In this document: positions 25,235 through 32,106 of the stretch, piece after piece | How the letters are laid out: every line of letters starts with the position of its first letter | Position numbering within the stretch: position 1 is the first letter of the stretch | From: Betaproteobacteria bacterium | GTDB taxonomy: Bacteria; Pseudomonadota; Gammaproteobacteria; Burkholderiales; SG8-39 | Direction: 5' to 3' | Length of the DNA stretch: 32,106 nt | Assembly: GCA_022340705.1 (NCBI GenBank) | Contig: JAJDNJ010000104.1 | Coordinates: 1-32,106 of the forward strand | Position numbers and translations under genes: made by a program | The notes under the pieces: model-generated | The model's input: the letters and a program-made list of their open reading frames with translations, nothing else | Told to the model about the DNA's origin: nothing | Databases searched by the model: none

Positions 25235-25267
25235 AACCCCGATCCGGTCCCTGACTGGATCGGGGTT
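25235..25267 (+). terminator. Terminator-like hairpin after the hemerythrin gene
   Basis: AACCCCGATCC (25235-25245) and GGATCGGGGTT (25257-25267) form a perfect 11-bp stem around an 11-nt loop, starting 4 nt after the hemerythrin stop codon. No T tract follows, but position and stem strength suggest the end of the gor-cfa-hemerythrin transcript. Confidence 0.6.
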
Positions 25268-25367
25268 CGGTCCGACGTCGGGGGATCACAAGTGGGGGCC
25301 GCCCCCTGGTTCAGACCTCGGCTAGGCCCCGGCCCCGCATTCGAGGCCGATCTGCCAAATAGTTGGC

Positions 25368-25403
25368 TTGACCGCCTAAACCTACATAACTAGTGTTTTA
25401 GGT
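25368..25403 (+). promoter_or_regulatory. Promoter and likely operator of the arsR gene, leaderless start
   Basis: TTGACC (25368-25373), a 17-nt spacer and TAGTGT (25391-25396) form a sigma70-like promoter. Transcription would begin near 25402-25404, that is at or just before ATG 25404, and no Shine-Dalgarno is present, so the mRNA may be leaderless. CCTAAA (25375-25380) with TTTAGG (25397-25402), and ACCTA (25380-25384) with TAGGT (25399-25403), form inverted repeats around the -10 box and are a likely ArsR operator. Confidence 0.5.
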
Positions 25404-25718
25404 ATGTATACCCACTACCAGCGCGCCCTGCCCAAGAAATGGCACGGCCTGGCCGACGTGTTCACCGCGCTCGGCGACGAGCACCGCCAGCGCATGCTGC
25501 TCATGTTTCGCCGAGGCAGGGAGCTCACCATCAAGCAGATCGTCGACGCCTGCCCGCTGTCGCGCACCGCCGCCACCCACCACATCAAGGTGCTGCGCGA
25601 CGCTGGCGTGCTGCGCGCGGAAAAGCGCGGCAAGGCCGTCTACCTGCGCCCCGACCCCGCGGCGGTGGTCGCAGCACTGAACGGGTTGCGCGACTACATC
25701 CGCGAGGAGTTCGAATGA
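25404..25718 (+). CDS. ArsR-family transcriptional regulator
   Basis: The 104-residue protein is a winged helix repressor. It has the ArsR core DVFTALGDEHRQRMLLMFRRG, the recognition helix region LSRTAATHHIKVLRDAGVL and the beta wing EKRGKAVYLRPD. There is no ELCVCDL metal-binding motif, so it probably does not sense arsenic; a single Cys (DACPLS) lies in the helix-turn-helix. Its stop overlaps the next start as ATGA, so it is translated together with the transporter-acyltransferase fusion and likely represses that unit. The AT-rich promoter stands out from the surrounding GC-rich sequence. Confidence 0.92.
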   Translation: MYTHYQRALPKKWHGLADVFTALGDEHRQRMLLMFRRGRELTIKQIVDACPLSRTAATHHIKVLRDAGVLRAEKRGKAVYLRPDPAAVVAALNGLRDYIREEFE

Positions 25719-27589
25719 GCGAGCGCAGCCAGTTCCGCCTGCTCGGCGAGCGGCGCTTCGCGCCCTTTTTCGGCGTGCAGTTCCTCGGCGCGCTGAACGA
25801 CAACGTGTTCAAGCAGGCGCTCGTCATCCTGCTCGCCTTCCAGACCTCGAGCTTTACCAGCCTGCGCTCGGACACGCTTCAGAATCTGGCACAGGTATTG
25901 TTCGTACTGCCGTTTTTCCTGTTCTCGGCGACCGCGGGCCAGTTCGCCGACAAATACGAAAAATCGCGCCTGATCACGATCACCGTGGCGATCGAGCTGG
26001 GCGTCATGGCGCTCGGCGCGGCCGGCTTCTTTCTAAAAAATCTCGAGCTGCTGCTCGTCGCGCTGTTTCTCGGCGGCGTGCAGTCGGCGCTGTTCGGTCC
26101 GGTCAAGTACGCCATCCTGCCGCAGGTCCTGCACGAAACCGAGCTGGTCGGCGGCAACGGCCTGGTCGAGATGGGTACGTCGGTCGCGATCCTCGCCGGC
26201 ATGATGCTCGGCGGTTGGCTGATCATCCAGCCCGGCTGGGGCATCACCGGCGTCGCGCTCGTCACGCTGGGCGTTTCGGCCGCCGGAATCGGCCTGTCGC
26301 GGATGATCCCGAAAGCGCCCGCGGCCGACGCGGGGCTGAAGATCGACTGGAACCCGGTGAGCGCGACCTGGCGCAATCTGCGCTTCGCGACGCACAACCG
26401 CACCGTTTTCCTGTCGATCCTCGGCGTGTCCTGGTTCTGGTTCGTCGGCTCGATGTTCGTCACCCAGTTTCCCAATCTGGCGAAAAACGTGCTCGGCACG
26501 ACCGAGTCGGTCGTCACGCTGCTGCTGATCGTGTTCTCGGTCGGCATCGGCATCGGTTCGCTGCTCTGCGAGCGCCTCTCGGGGCACAAGGTCGAAATCG
26601 GCCTGGTGCCTTTCGGCTCGATCGGCATCACGCTGTTCGGCCTCGATCTGTTTTTTTCCGCCTCCAGCCAGATCCCAGCGGCGGTCGGCGCGCTCGATTT
26701 CGCGCGCAACCCGGCGCACTGGCGCCTGCTCGCTGACCTCGGCCTGATCGGCGTGTTCGGCGGCTTCTACATCGTGCCGCTCTACGCGCTGATCCAGAGC
26801 CGCAGCGATCCGGCACACCGCTCGCGCATCATCGCCGCCAACAACATCCTGAATGCGGTGTTCATGGTGGTGGCGGCGCTGATCGCCATCGCCCTGTTCC
26901 AAGCCGGACTGACCATCCCGCAGCTCATTCTGGTGACCGCGCTGTTCAATGCCGCGGTCGCGCTCTACATCTACCTGCTCGTGCCCGAATTCCTCATGCG
27001 CTTCATGGTGTGGATCCTGATCCATTCGGTGTACCGCCTGAAGAAATCGGGACTCGAGCAGATCCCGGACGAAGGCCCCGCGGTGCTGGTCTGCAACCAC
27101 GTGTCCTATGTCGATGCGCTGGTGATCTCGGCGGCCTGCCGGCGGCCGATCCGCTGGGTGATGGATCACCGCATCTTTGCCCTGCCGCTGATCAACTTCT
27201 TTTGCCGCACGGTGCGCGCGATCCCGATTGCGTCCGCCAAGGAAGATCCTGCCGCCCTCGAGCGCGCCTACGACGCGGTCGCGCAGGCGCTCGCCGAGGG
27301 CGAGCTGGTCGGACTGTTCCCGGAGGGCCGGCTGACCCCGGACGGCGAAATGGGCGAATTCCGGGCAGGCATCATGCGCATCGTCGAGCGCACGCCGGTG
27401 CCGGTCATCCCGATGGCGCTGTCCGGCCTCTGGCAAAGCCTGTTCGCCCGCAACCGCGACAAGTTCGCGCACCTTGCGCAGCTGTTTCCGCAGGTCGGCC
27501 TGAGGGTCGGCGCGCCGGTCGCGCCGCAGGCGGCTTCGCCCGAAGCGCTGCATGCCGCGGTGAGCGCGCTGCGCGGAGACTGGCGCTGA
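25715..27589 (+). CDS. Lysophospholipid transporter-acyltransferase fusion (LplT-like MFS plus PlsC domain)
   Basis: The inner-membrane protein probably flips lysophospholipids inward and re-acylates them. Its 624 residues combine an LplT-like MFS domain (about 12-430; FFGVQFLGALNDNVFKQAL, FGPVKYAILPQ, NILNAVFMV) with a PlsC acyltransferase domain (about 435-620) bearing NHVSYVD (HX4D, 461-467), FPEGRLTPDG (535-544) and VIPMALSGLW. In E. coli LplT works with Aas, which also has an acyl-ACP synthetase domain. That domain is absent here and nothing like it follows, so acyl donors must come from elsewhere. ATG 25715 overlaps the arsR stop; the frame upstream is a shadow of arsR. Confidence 0.93.
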   Translation: MSERSQFRLLGERRFAPFFGVQFLGALNDNVFKQALVILLAFQTSSFTSLRSDTLQNLAQVLFVLPFFLFSATAGQFADKYEKSRLITITVAIELGVMALGAAGFFLKNLELLLVALFLGGVQSALFGPVKYAILPQVLHETELVGGNGLVEMGTSVAILAGMMLGGWLIIQPGWGITGVALVTLGVSAAGIGLSRMIPKAPAADAGLKIDWNPVSATWRNLRFATHNRTVFLSILGVSWFWFVGSMFVTQFPNLAKNVLGTTESVVTLLLIVFSVGIGIGSLLCERLSGHKVEIGLVPFGSIGITLFGLDLFFSASSQIPAAVGALDFARNPAHWRLLADLGLIGVFGGFYIVPLYALIQSRSDPAHRSRIIAANNILNAVFMVVAALIAIALFQAGLTIPQLILVTALFNAAVALYIYLLVPEFLMRFMVWILIHSVYRLKKSGLEQIPDEGPAVLVCNHVSYVDALVISAACRRPIRWVMDHRIFALPLINFFCRTVRAIPIASAKEDPAALERAYDAVAQALAEGELVGLFPEGRLTPDGEMGEFRAGIMRIVERTPVPVIPMALSGLWQSLFARNRDKFAHLAQLFPQVGLRVGAPVAPQAASPEALHAAVSALRGDWR

Positions 27590-27611
27590 GCCCGCGACGC
27601 GCGCCGGAGCG

Positions 27612-27719
27612 ATGAAACAGGATCGTCCAGCTGCTGTTTTCCTATCGCGGCCGGCTGCCGCGCTCGGCCGCTTGCTGCGCGGGCTCGGCGCGCGCGTCGA
27701 GCATATCTACGACTACTGA
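27612..27719 (+). pseudogene. Possible frameshifted remnant of a DUF805 gene
   Basis: The 141-nt gap after the fusion gene holds a 35-codon frame from ATG 27612 ending in ARVEHIYDY. In another frame (27616 onward, behind an in-frame TGA) it reads NRIVQLLFSYRGRLPRSA, which resembles the first membrane-proximal segment of DUF805 proteins. Removing one A from the run at 27615-27617 would join ATG to that frame. This suggests a decayed, mostly deleted gene. The match is short, so it may be chance. Confidence 0.25.
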
Positions 27720-27730
27720 GGTAGATCCAT

Positions 27731-28483
27731 CTAGGCGAGCGCGCGCAGCACGAGCGAGACGCCGCTCACCACGAGCACTGCGGCCACCGCGCGCAGCAGC
27801 GCGTCGCGCGAGATGCGGTGAAACAGCTGGCGCGCAAGGCTCAATCCGACCCAGGCCGCCGGCAGCACCGCGAGCGCGGCGATCCACACGCCCACATCGA
27901 GCAGAATCCCGGTCACGAGGAACGCGGCGACGCGCAGCGAGATGCTGGTCAGTGTCGCAAAGCCGAGGGTCGCGCGGAACTGCGCCTTGGACAGACCCCG
28001 CTGCGACAGGTAGATCGCATAGGGCGGGCCGCCTGCCCCGAACAGCGCGCTGGTCAGCCCGCCGCTGAAGCCGGCGATCCATGCCCAGCCGCGCCCAATG
28101 CGCGCGCGCGACTCTGGGCGCGCGAAGCTGTAGAGCGCATAGGCGAGGACGAACACGCCCAGCGCGAGCATCCCCCAGCGGCGCGGCAGGTTCACGAGCA
28201 AGGTCACGCCGAGCGCGGTGCCGGCCACGATCATCGGCACCAGCCGCACCCACTCGGCACGCACTGCGTTGCGCGGATTCTCGAATCCGATGCGAAACGC
28301 ATTGCCCAGGTCCATCAGCGCAAACAAGGCCAAAGCAAACGGCAGCGGCACGACGTGGACGGCCACGGGGATGGTGATCAGCGCGGCGCCGAAGCCGGTT
28401 AGGCCAAAGACGATCGAGCCGGCGAACGCCGCAGCCGCGAGCACCGCGAGCGTGGTCCACGAAATGCCGGCGATCTCGATCAT
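27731..28483 (-). CDS. TauE/SafE-family sulfite/anion permease
   Basis: The 250-residue inner-membrane protein has about eight hydrophobic helices and the TauE/SafE pattern: an N-terminal FAGSIVFGLTGFGAALITIPV and a repeat-like second half GFSGGLTSALFGAGGPPYAIYLS. The family exports or imports sulfite, sulfoacetate and other small organic anions. ATG 28483 overlaps the stop of the spermidine-synthase-like gene as ATGA; the longer open frame to 28888 is inside that gene. It is the last gene of the MFS/SpeE-like/TauE run, and the substrate may relate to those genes. Confidence 0.9.
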   Translation of the reverse strand: MIEIAGISWTTLAVLAAAAFAGSIVFGLTGFGAALITIPVAVHVVPLPFALALFALMDLGNAFRIGFENPRNAVRAEWVRLVPMIVAGTALGVTLLVNLPRRWGMLALGVFVLAYALYSFARPESRARIGRGWAWIAGFSGGLTSALFGAGGPPYAIYLSQRGLSKAQFRATLGFATLTSISLRVAAFLVTGILLDVGVWIAALAVLPAAWVGLSLARQLFHRISRDALLRAVAAVLVVSGVSLVLRALA

Positions 28484-29286
28484 CGCGGCGCGCCGCCAGC
28501 CGGCACGATCCGCAGGGCGTCCTCGGTATGCGGGTTCATGCGCTTCAGCGCGTTGAGGTAGCGCGCAAACGGCAGCCCGAGGCGCCGCTCGAGCAGCGCG
28601 GCGCGCGCGCGCAAGCGCCTCCAGGACAGCTGCGCCGGCGCGCCGCGCAACGCGAACACCAGGATGTTCGGGTCGCCGAGCGCGGGCAGCGCGAGCACCG
28701 CACCGCCGAACGCGCGCTCGAGGCTCCGCAGGCGACGGTCGAGCGCCGGGTCGTCGTTCATGAAATTGACGACCAGGATCCCCGGCGAGCGCAGCGCGAG
28801 ATACGCCGCGTCGTAGAAGTCCTGGCTCGCGAGGCCCGGCGCCTGCGCCTCGTCCTCGAAGCCGTCGACCATGAGGACATCGCAACACTGCGGCGCGAGT
28901 GCCTGCGCGCCGTCGCCCACCTCTACCGCAAGGCGCGCATCATCTTCAGGGAGCGCGAAATAATCACGCGCAGCCTGCACCACGCGCGCGTCGCACTCGA
29001 TCGCGCGCACACGGGTGCGCGTCAGGCGGTGGTAGACGAATTTCGCGAGCGAGCCACCACCCAGACCGATCATCAGCACATCGCGCGGCTGGGGCTGGAA
29101 GAGCAGGAATGCCATCATGCAGCGGGTGTAGTCGAGCGCGAGTCCGAACGGGTCATCGAGGCGCATCGCGCTCTGGATCGCGTCGCCGCCGACATGCAGG
29201 CTGCGCAGGCCGTCGGCTTCGCTCACGGTCAGCGCCGGCGCGCGGCGCAGCGCCCGCCGCGCAAGCTGCCGCAGGCCGGTGCTCAT
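28480..29286 (-). CDS. Spermidine synthase-like methyltransferase-fold protein
   Basis: The 268-residue protein has the Rossmann-like fold of spermidine/spermine synthases: an N-terminal strand region, MRLDDPFGLALDYTRCMMAFLLF, the nucleoside-binding IGLGGGSLAKFVY (73-85), AIECDARVV, DARLAVEVGDG and MVDGFEDEAQAPGLASQDFY (139-158). Two typical sites differ. GGGDGG reads GGGSLA, and the catalytic DxxD loop reads DGFE. Aminopropyl transfer is therefore uncertain, and a different transferase or binding role is possible. It overlaps both neighbours by 4 nt, between an MFS transporter and a TauE/SafE permease. Confidence 0.85.
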   Translation of the reverse strand: MSTGLRQLARRALRRAPALTVSEADGLRSLHVGGDAIQSAMRLDDPFGLALDYTRCMMAFLLFQPQPRDVLMIGLGGGSLAKFVYHRLTRTRVRAIECDARVVQAARDYFALPEDDARLAVEVGDGAQALAPQCCDVLMVDGFEDEAQAPGLASQDFYDAAYLALRSPGILVVNFMNDDPALDRRLRSLERAFGGAVLALPALGDPNILVFALRGAPAQLSWRRLRARAALLERRLGLPFARYLNALKRMNPHTEDALRIVPAGGAPR

Positions 29287-30488
29287 TTTGCGGCGCGCCG
29301 GCGCGCGCTGCGAATGAACGCCCAGACCAGCGCGGCGCCGGCGAAGGACAGGCCCGCGGCCGTGAGAATGGGCGCATCGTAGCTGCCGAAGGCGTCGAAC
29401 GCCGCGCCGGCAAGCGGCGGACCGACCAGCGTTCCGAGGCCGGGACCGGTATACAGCACACCAATGATGCCGGAGACGGCGCGCGGACCGTAGAGGTCCA
29501 TGATGATCGTCGGTGCGAGCGCGACAAAGCCGCCGTAGAACGTGCCGAACAGCAGAGCGAACAGCACCAGGACCCAGTAGGTGCTGGTCAGCCACCACAG
29601 GACGAGCATCAGGCCGAGGCCGATGTACATCAGGGCGAGCGAGGGCTGGCGCCCGATACGGTCGGCGATTCCGCCGATCGTGAAGCGGCCGAGCAGACTG
29701 CCCAGGCCGATGAGGCTGACCAGCGCGACGCCCTGCGCCTGCGTATAGCCCGCGTCCTGCGCATAGCTCGCCAGGTGCACCATTGGGACGAACAGCCCGA
29801 CACAGACCAGCACACTTGAGAGGTAGAGCAGCCAGAACGGCTCCGTGCGCAGCGCCTCGCCCAGCGTCGCGCCCGGCAGCGATGCGCGGTCGGTGCGCGC
29901 GGCGCCCTTCGCGCCGTGGCGCGCCGGATCGTCGTCGATCGCCAGCGCCGCCGCGCCCGCCAGCACGAGGACCGCAACCGCAAGCAGCTGGTAGGCCGCG
30001 CGCCAGCCGACGAGTCCGATGATCCAGGTCGCGACGAGCGGCACGAGAAAATTTCCCGCGCCGATACCGGCGACCGCGATGCCCGAGGCGAATGCGCGGT
30101 TCTGCACGAACCACGGCTGGACCGCGCCGACCGAGGGCACGTAGGTCAGGCCGACGCCGATTCCGATGCCGACGCTATAGGTGAGATACAGAACCTCGAT
30201 CGAGTGCGCCGCACTCGCGAGCAACGGCGCGAGCACCAGGCAGGCGACGCCGACGAGGCACACGCGCCGCGGCCCGATGCGGTCGGCAAGCATGCCGCCC
30301 GGCGCGCCGAGCGTGAACCAGAGAAACGCCGCCACCGAGAACACCAGCGAGACGTTGGCGCGCGAGGCGGAGAACTCCGACTGAAACGCGGCAAAGAACG
30401 CGGCGAACGAGTACGCCGCGCCGAAGCCGATGAACATCAGCGTAAACGCGGCGGCAACGACGATCCAGCCGTAGTAAGGCCGGTTCAC
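29283..30488 (-). CDS. MFS transporter (monocarboxylate/oxalate-formate-like)
   Basis: The 401-residue inner-membrane protein has 12 predicted helices in two sets of six with a central acidic loop (AIDDDPARHG). MNRPYYGWIVVAAAF, GMLADRIGPRR (MFS motif A) and GGIADRIGRQ in the second half, with GGFVALAPTIIMDLYG, suggest an organic-acid carrier of the monocarboxylate/OFA group. The start is GTG 30488. Its stop overlaps the spermidine-synthase-like start as ATGA. A REPIN-like repeat lies just upstream and may contain or influence its promoter. The substrate is unknown. Confidence 0.9.
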   Translation of the reverse strand: MNRPYYGWIVVAAAFTLMFIGFGAAYSFAAFFAAFQSEFSASRANVSLVFSVAAFLWFTLGAPGGMLADRIGPRRVCLVGVACLVLAPLLASAAHSIEVLYLTYSVGIGIGVGLTYVPSVGAVQPWFVQNRAFASGIAVAGIGAGNFLVPLVATWIIGLVGWRAAYQLLAVAVLVLAGAAALAIDDDPARHGAKGAARTDRASLPGATLGEALRTEPFWLLYLSSVLVCVGLFVPMVHLASYAQDAGYTQAQGVALVSLIGLGSLLGRFTIGGIADRIGRQPSLALMYIGLGLMLVLWWLTSTYWVLVLFALLFGTFYGGFVALAPTIIMDLYGPRAVSGIIGVLYTGPGLGTLVGPPLAGAAFDAFGSYDAPILTAAGLSFAGAALVWAFIRSARRRAAK

Positions 30489-30504
30489 CGCGGCCTCGCG
30501 GTAT

Positions 30505-30593
30505 TTGGGGTCAGACCCCTGTGTATAACTCTATGCTTTTCTTCACGCATGCGAGGGCCTCGGCAGGAGTTATCCACTGGGGTCTGACCCCAA
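30505..30593. repeat. Inverted pair of REP-like units (REPIN candidate)
   Basis: The left unit (30505-30531) and the right unit (30567-30593) are 27-nt inverted copies that match at 25 positions. Each contains the palindromic core GGGGTCAGACCCC or its complement, and the outer edges read TTGGGG and CCCCAA. A 35-nt spacer separates them. The arrangement matches the REPIN form, two REP sequences in opposite orientation that fold into a long hairpin and are moved by RAYT transposases. No RAYT gene is in the window. It lies between two minus-strand genes and could also affect termination or mRNA stability. Confidence 0.7.
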
Positions 30594-30600
30594 TGTCGCC

Positions 30601-31713
30601 CTAATAGATCGCGCCGCGCGCGCTGATCGGCCACAGCGCCTCGACCACGCCGCCGCGCACGCAGACGTACCAGTCGTAAAGGTTGACGGTCGGATCGCAA
30701 TGCCCCGGCACGAGGAGCAGCTTCTCACCCAGCGCGGGGGCCTGCGCCTCGGGCGCGATCTCGAGCACGCCGTGCTCGTCGGAAGCGCGCGTATAGATGA
30801 GACCTTCCCTGTTCCACAGCTGCGGCAGTCCGGAATCGACGCTCGACGCCTTGAGCCCCGCATCGAGCACGGCGCGCCCCGGCGCCGGCCGGCTCATCAC
30901 GGTCGAGAGCACGAACAGTGCGTGCTCGAAGCGCGGGAGCGGCGCGCCCCATTCGTTGCGCGCGTAGTCCCTGTCCATGAAGATGTACGAGCCGCACTGG
31001 ATCTCGTTCCAGGCGCCGGAGTCAACCTCGTACGGATAGCTGCCACTGCCGCCGCCGGTCACGACCGGGCAATCGATGCCGGCGGATTCGAGCGCCGCGC
31101 GCGTCACGCGCACCGCTTCGGCCGCGCGCGCGATCGCCTCGCGCCGCTCCGCCATCGAACGAAGATGCTGGGCGGCGCCCTGATAGGCCTGAAGGCCGGC
31201 GAAGCGCAACCCGGGCGCCTCGACGACGTGGCCGGCAAGCGCGCGCGCCGGCTCGCCCGGCGCCACGCCACAGCGGTGCGCGCCGACATCGACCTCGACA
31301 TAGACGTCGAGCTGGACATCGGCACGCCGCGCCGCGGCCGACAGCGCATCCACGTTGGATGCGTCGTCGACGCAGACACCGACGCGCGCATGGCGCGCCA
31401 GCGCGGCCAGCCGCGCGAGCTTGCGCTCGCCCACGATCTCGTTCGAAACCAGCACGTCCGCGATGCCTCCCGCAACCATCGCCTCGGCCTCCGACACCTT
31501 CTGGCAGCACACGCCAGCCGCCCCCGCGGCGACCTGGCGGCGGGCGATCTCGGCGCATTTGTGGGTCTTGGCGTGCGCACGCAGGCGCACGTCGCGTCCG
31601 GCGATCGAGTCCATGAGCCGCGCGAGGTTGCGCTCGAACGGATCCAGATCGATCACCAGCGCCGGGGTATCGACCGCGTCGAGCGCGATGCCGGGCGTCG
31701 CCGGCGCGCTCAT
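30601..31713 (-). CDS. D-threonine aldolase/D-serine dehydratase-like PLP enzyme (DSD1 family)
   Basis: The predicted fold-type III PLP enzyme acts on D-hydroxyamino acids. Its 370 residues show DTPALVIDLDPFERNLARL, the Schiff-base lysine in RAHAKTHKC (K49), a barrel with VYVEVDVGAHRCGV, VTGGGSGSYPYE, and a C-terminal beta domain containing the metal-binding His-Cys pair in VPGHCDPTVNLYDWY (H338, C339). D-threonine aldolase, D-serine dehydratase or 3-hydroxy-D-aspartate aldolase (BhcC-like) are all possible. ATG 31713 overlaps the stop of the upstream MFS gene as ATGA, which suggests that MFS protein carries its substrate. The open frame above 31713 is a shadow of the MFS gene. Confidence 0.9.
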   Translation of the reverse strand: MSAPATPGIALDAVDTPALVIDLDPFERNLARLMDSIAGRDVRLRAHAKTHKCAEIARRQVAAGAAGVCCQKVSEAEAMVAGGIADVLVSNEIVGERKLARLAALARHARVGVCVDDASNVDALSAAARRADVQLDVYVEVDVGAHRCGVAPGEPARALAGHVVEAPGLRFAGLQAYQGAAQHLRSMAERREAIARAAEAVRVTRAALESAGIDCPVVTGGGSGSYPYEVDSGAWNEIQCGSYIFMDRDYARNEWGAPLPRFEHALFVLSTVMSRPAPGRAVLDAGLKASSVDSGLPQLWNREGLIYTRASDEHGVLEIAPEAQAPALGEKLLLVPGHCDPTVNLYDWYVCVRGGVVEALWPISARGAIY

Positions 31714-32106
31714 GCGGCGACCCGCGCCGCGCGCTGGCGCAGTCCGAGCCAGGCGATCAGGATCGCGACCACCGCGATCATCGGGGCCGCCGAATAGTTG
31801 ACCTTCTCCCAGCCGGCGCTGGTCACGATCACGCCCGAAGTGAGCGAAGAAATCGTCATCATGAAAAAGATCGTGAAGTCGTTCGCACCCTGCGCCTTGG
31901 CACGTTCCTCGGAGCGGTAGGTCTCGGTGAGCAGGGCCGTCGCGCCGATGAACAGGAAATTCCATCCGACCCCAAGCAGCACGAGCGAGCCCCAGAACTG
32001 CGGCACGCTGACTCCGGAGAGCGCGTAGGCAATCGCGCCGACGTTTAGCAGCGCGCCGACGAACATGATCGGCAGCACGCCGAATCGGCGGATGAGCGCA
32101 CCCGTA
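31710..32106 (-). CDS. MFS transporter (partial, N-terminus beyond window)
   Basis: The last 131 codons of a membrane transporter are visible: a loop with TGALIRRFGVLP at the window edge, then about four helices (IMFVGALLNVGAIAYAL, FWGSLVLLGVGWNFLFIGATALL, FFMMTISSLTSGVIV, MIAVVAILIAWLGL) and a short basic tail. GWNFLFIGATALLTETYRSEERAKAQG is an MFS-type segment between helices. The frame runs off the end of the window, so the start is unknown. Its stop overlaps the start of the DSD1-family enzyme by 4 nt. Confidence 0.85.
   Translation of the reverse strand, partial: TGALIRRFGVLPIMFVGALLNVGAIAYALSGVSVPQFWGSLVLLGVGWNFLFIGATALLTETYRSEERAKAQGANDFTIFFMMTISSLTSGVIVTSAGWEKVNYSAAPMIAVVAILIAWLGLRQRAARVAA

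Noticed and set aside
25439-25714. Extension of the LplT-PlsC fusion across arsR
   Set aside because: The sequence is an out-of-frame shadow of arsR; ATG 25715 overlaps the arsR stop in a typical coupling arrangement.

Overview
The window is GC-rich, gene-dense chromosomal DNA, almost certainly from a betaproteobacterium (Burkholderiales-like or an uncultured relative). The pointers are the high GC, a LysR regulator divergent from a DUF2917 gene, YdcH (DUF465), KynA/KynU-type tryptophan catabolism, and many acyl-CoA and detoxification genes. This placement is inferred from gene content only. I see no rRNA, tRNA, CRISPR array, prophage or insertion sequence. No gene-free gap exceeds 300 bases.

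Layout. 1-4108: a partial glutathione S-transferase, then divergently tryptophan 2,3-dioxygenase (kynA), a kynureninase (kynU) and a TrpB2-type tryptophan synthase beta. 4130-6123: a TfdA/TauD-type dioxygenase divergent from an unrecognised protein with a possible HxD...H iron site. 6157-9224 (minus): an ACAD10/11-like acyl-CoA dehydrogenase, its phosphotransferase partner, D-aminoacyl-tRNA deacylase (dtd) and YdcH; three of the four are joined by start/stop overlaps. 9225-12162: an HD-domain phosphohydrolase behind a strongly structured leader, an endonuclease/exonuclease/phosphatase-fold protein, a DUF1499 protein and a small unknown protein. 12179-14940: a crotonase without the usual catalytic glutamates, divergent from a DhlA-like haloalkane dehalogenase that is overlapped by a PLP-dependent serine/threonine dehydratase. 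14925-17922: a membrane diguanylate cyclase and a PIG3-type quinone oxidoreductase. 17906-19403: a GcvA-like LysR regulator divergent from a DUF2917 gene and a small basic protein. 19421-21985: a dienoyl-CoA-reductase-like SDR with its ribosome binding site inside a perfect hairpin, then a NUDIX-metallo-beta-lactamase fusion. 22065-25231: glutathione reductase, cyclopropane fatty acid synthase and a hemerythrin-like protein, tightly packed. 25404-27589: an ArsR repressor coupled to a lysophospholipid-transporter/acyltransferase fusion. 27612-27719: a possible DUF805 remnant. 27731-30488 (minus): MFS transporter, spermidine-synthase-like protein and TauE/SafE permease, all overlapping by 4 nt. 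30505-30593: an inverted repeat pair resembling a REPIN. 30601-32106 (minus): a D-threonine-aldolase/D-serine-dehydratase-like enzyme and a partial MFS transporter.

Functional themes are amino-acid and aromatic catabolism (Trp to kynurenine to anthranilate), acyl-CoA metabolism, xenobiotic handling (GST, TfdA-like, dehalogenase-like) and membrane/redox stress (Gor, Cfa, hemerythrin, phospholipid remodelling). I found no defence system or other clearly novel multi-gene system. The most interesting items are the RBS-sequestering hairpin at 19421-19444, the unassigned possible oxygenase at 5173-6123, the glutamate-less crotonase, the REPIN-like element, the structured leader at 9408-9476, and the TDO/KynU/TrpB2 grouping.
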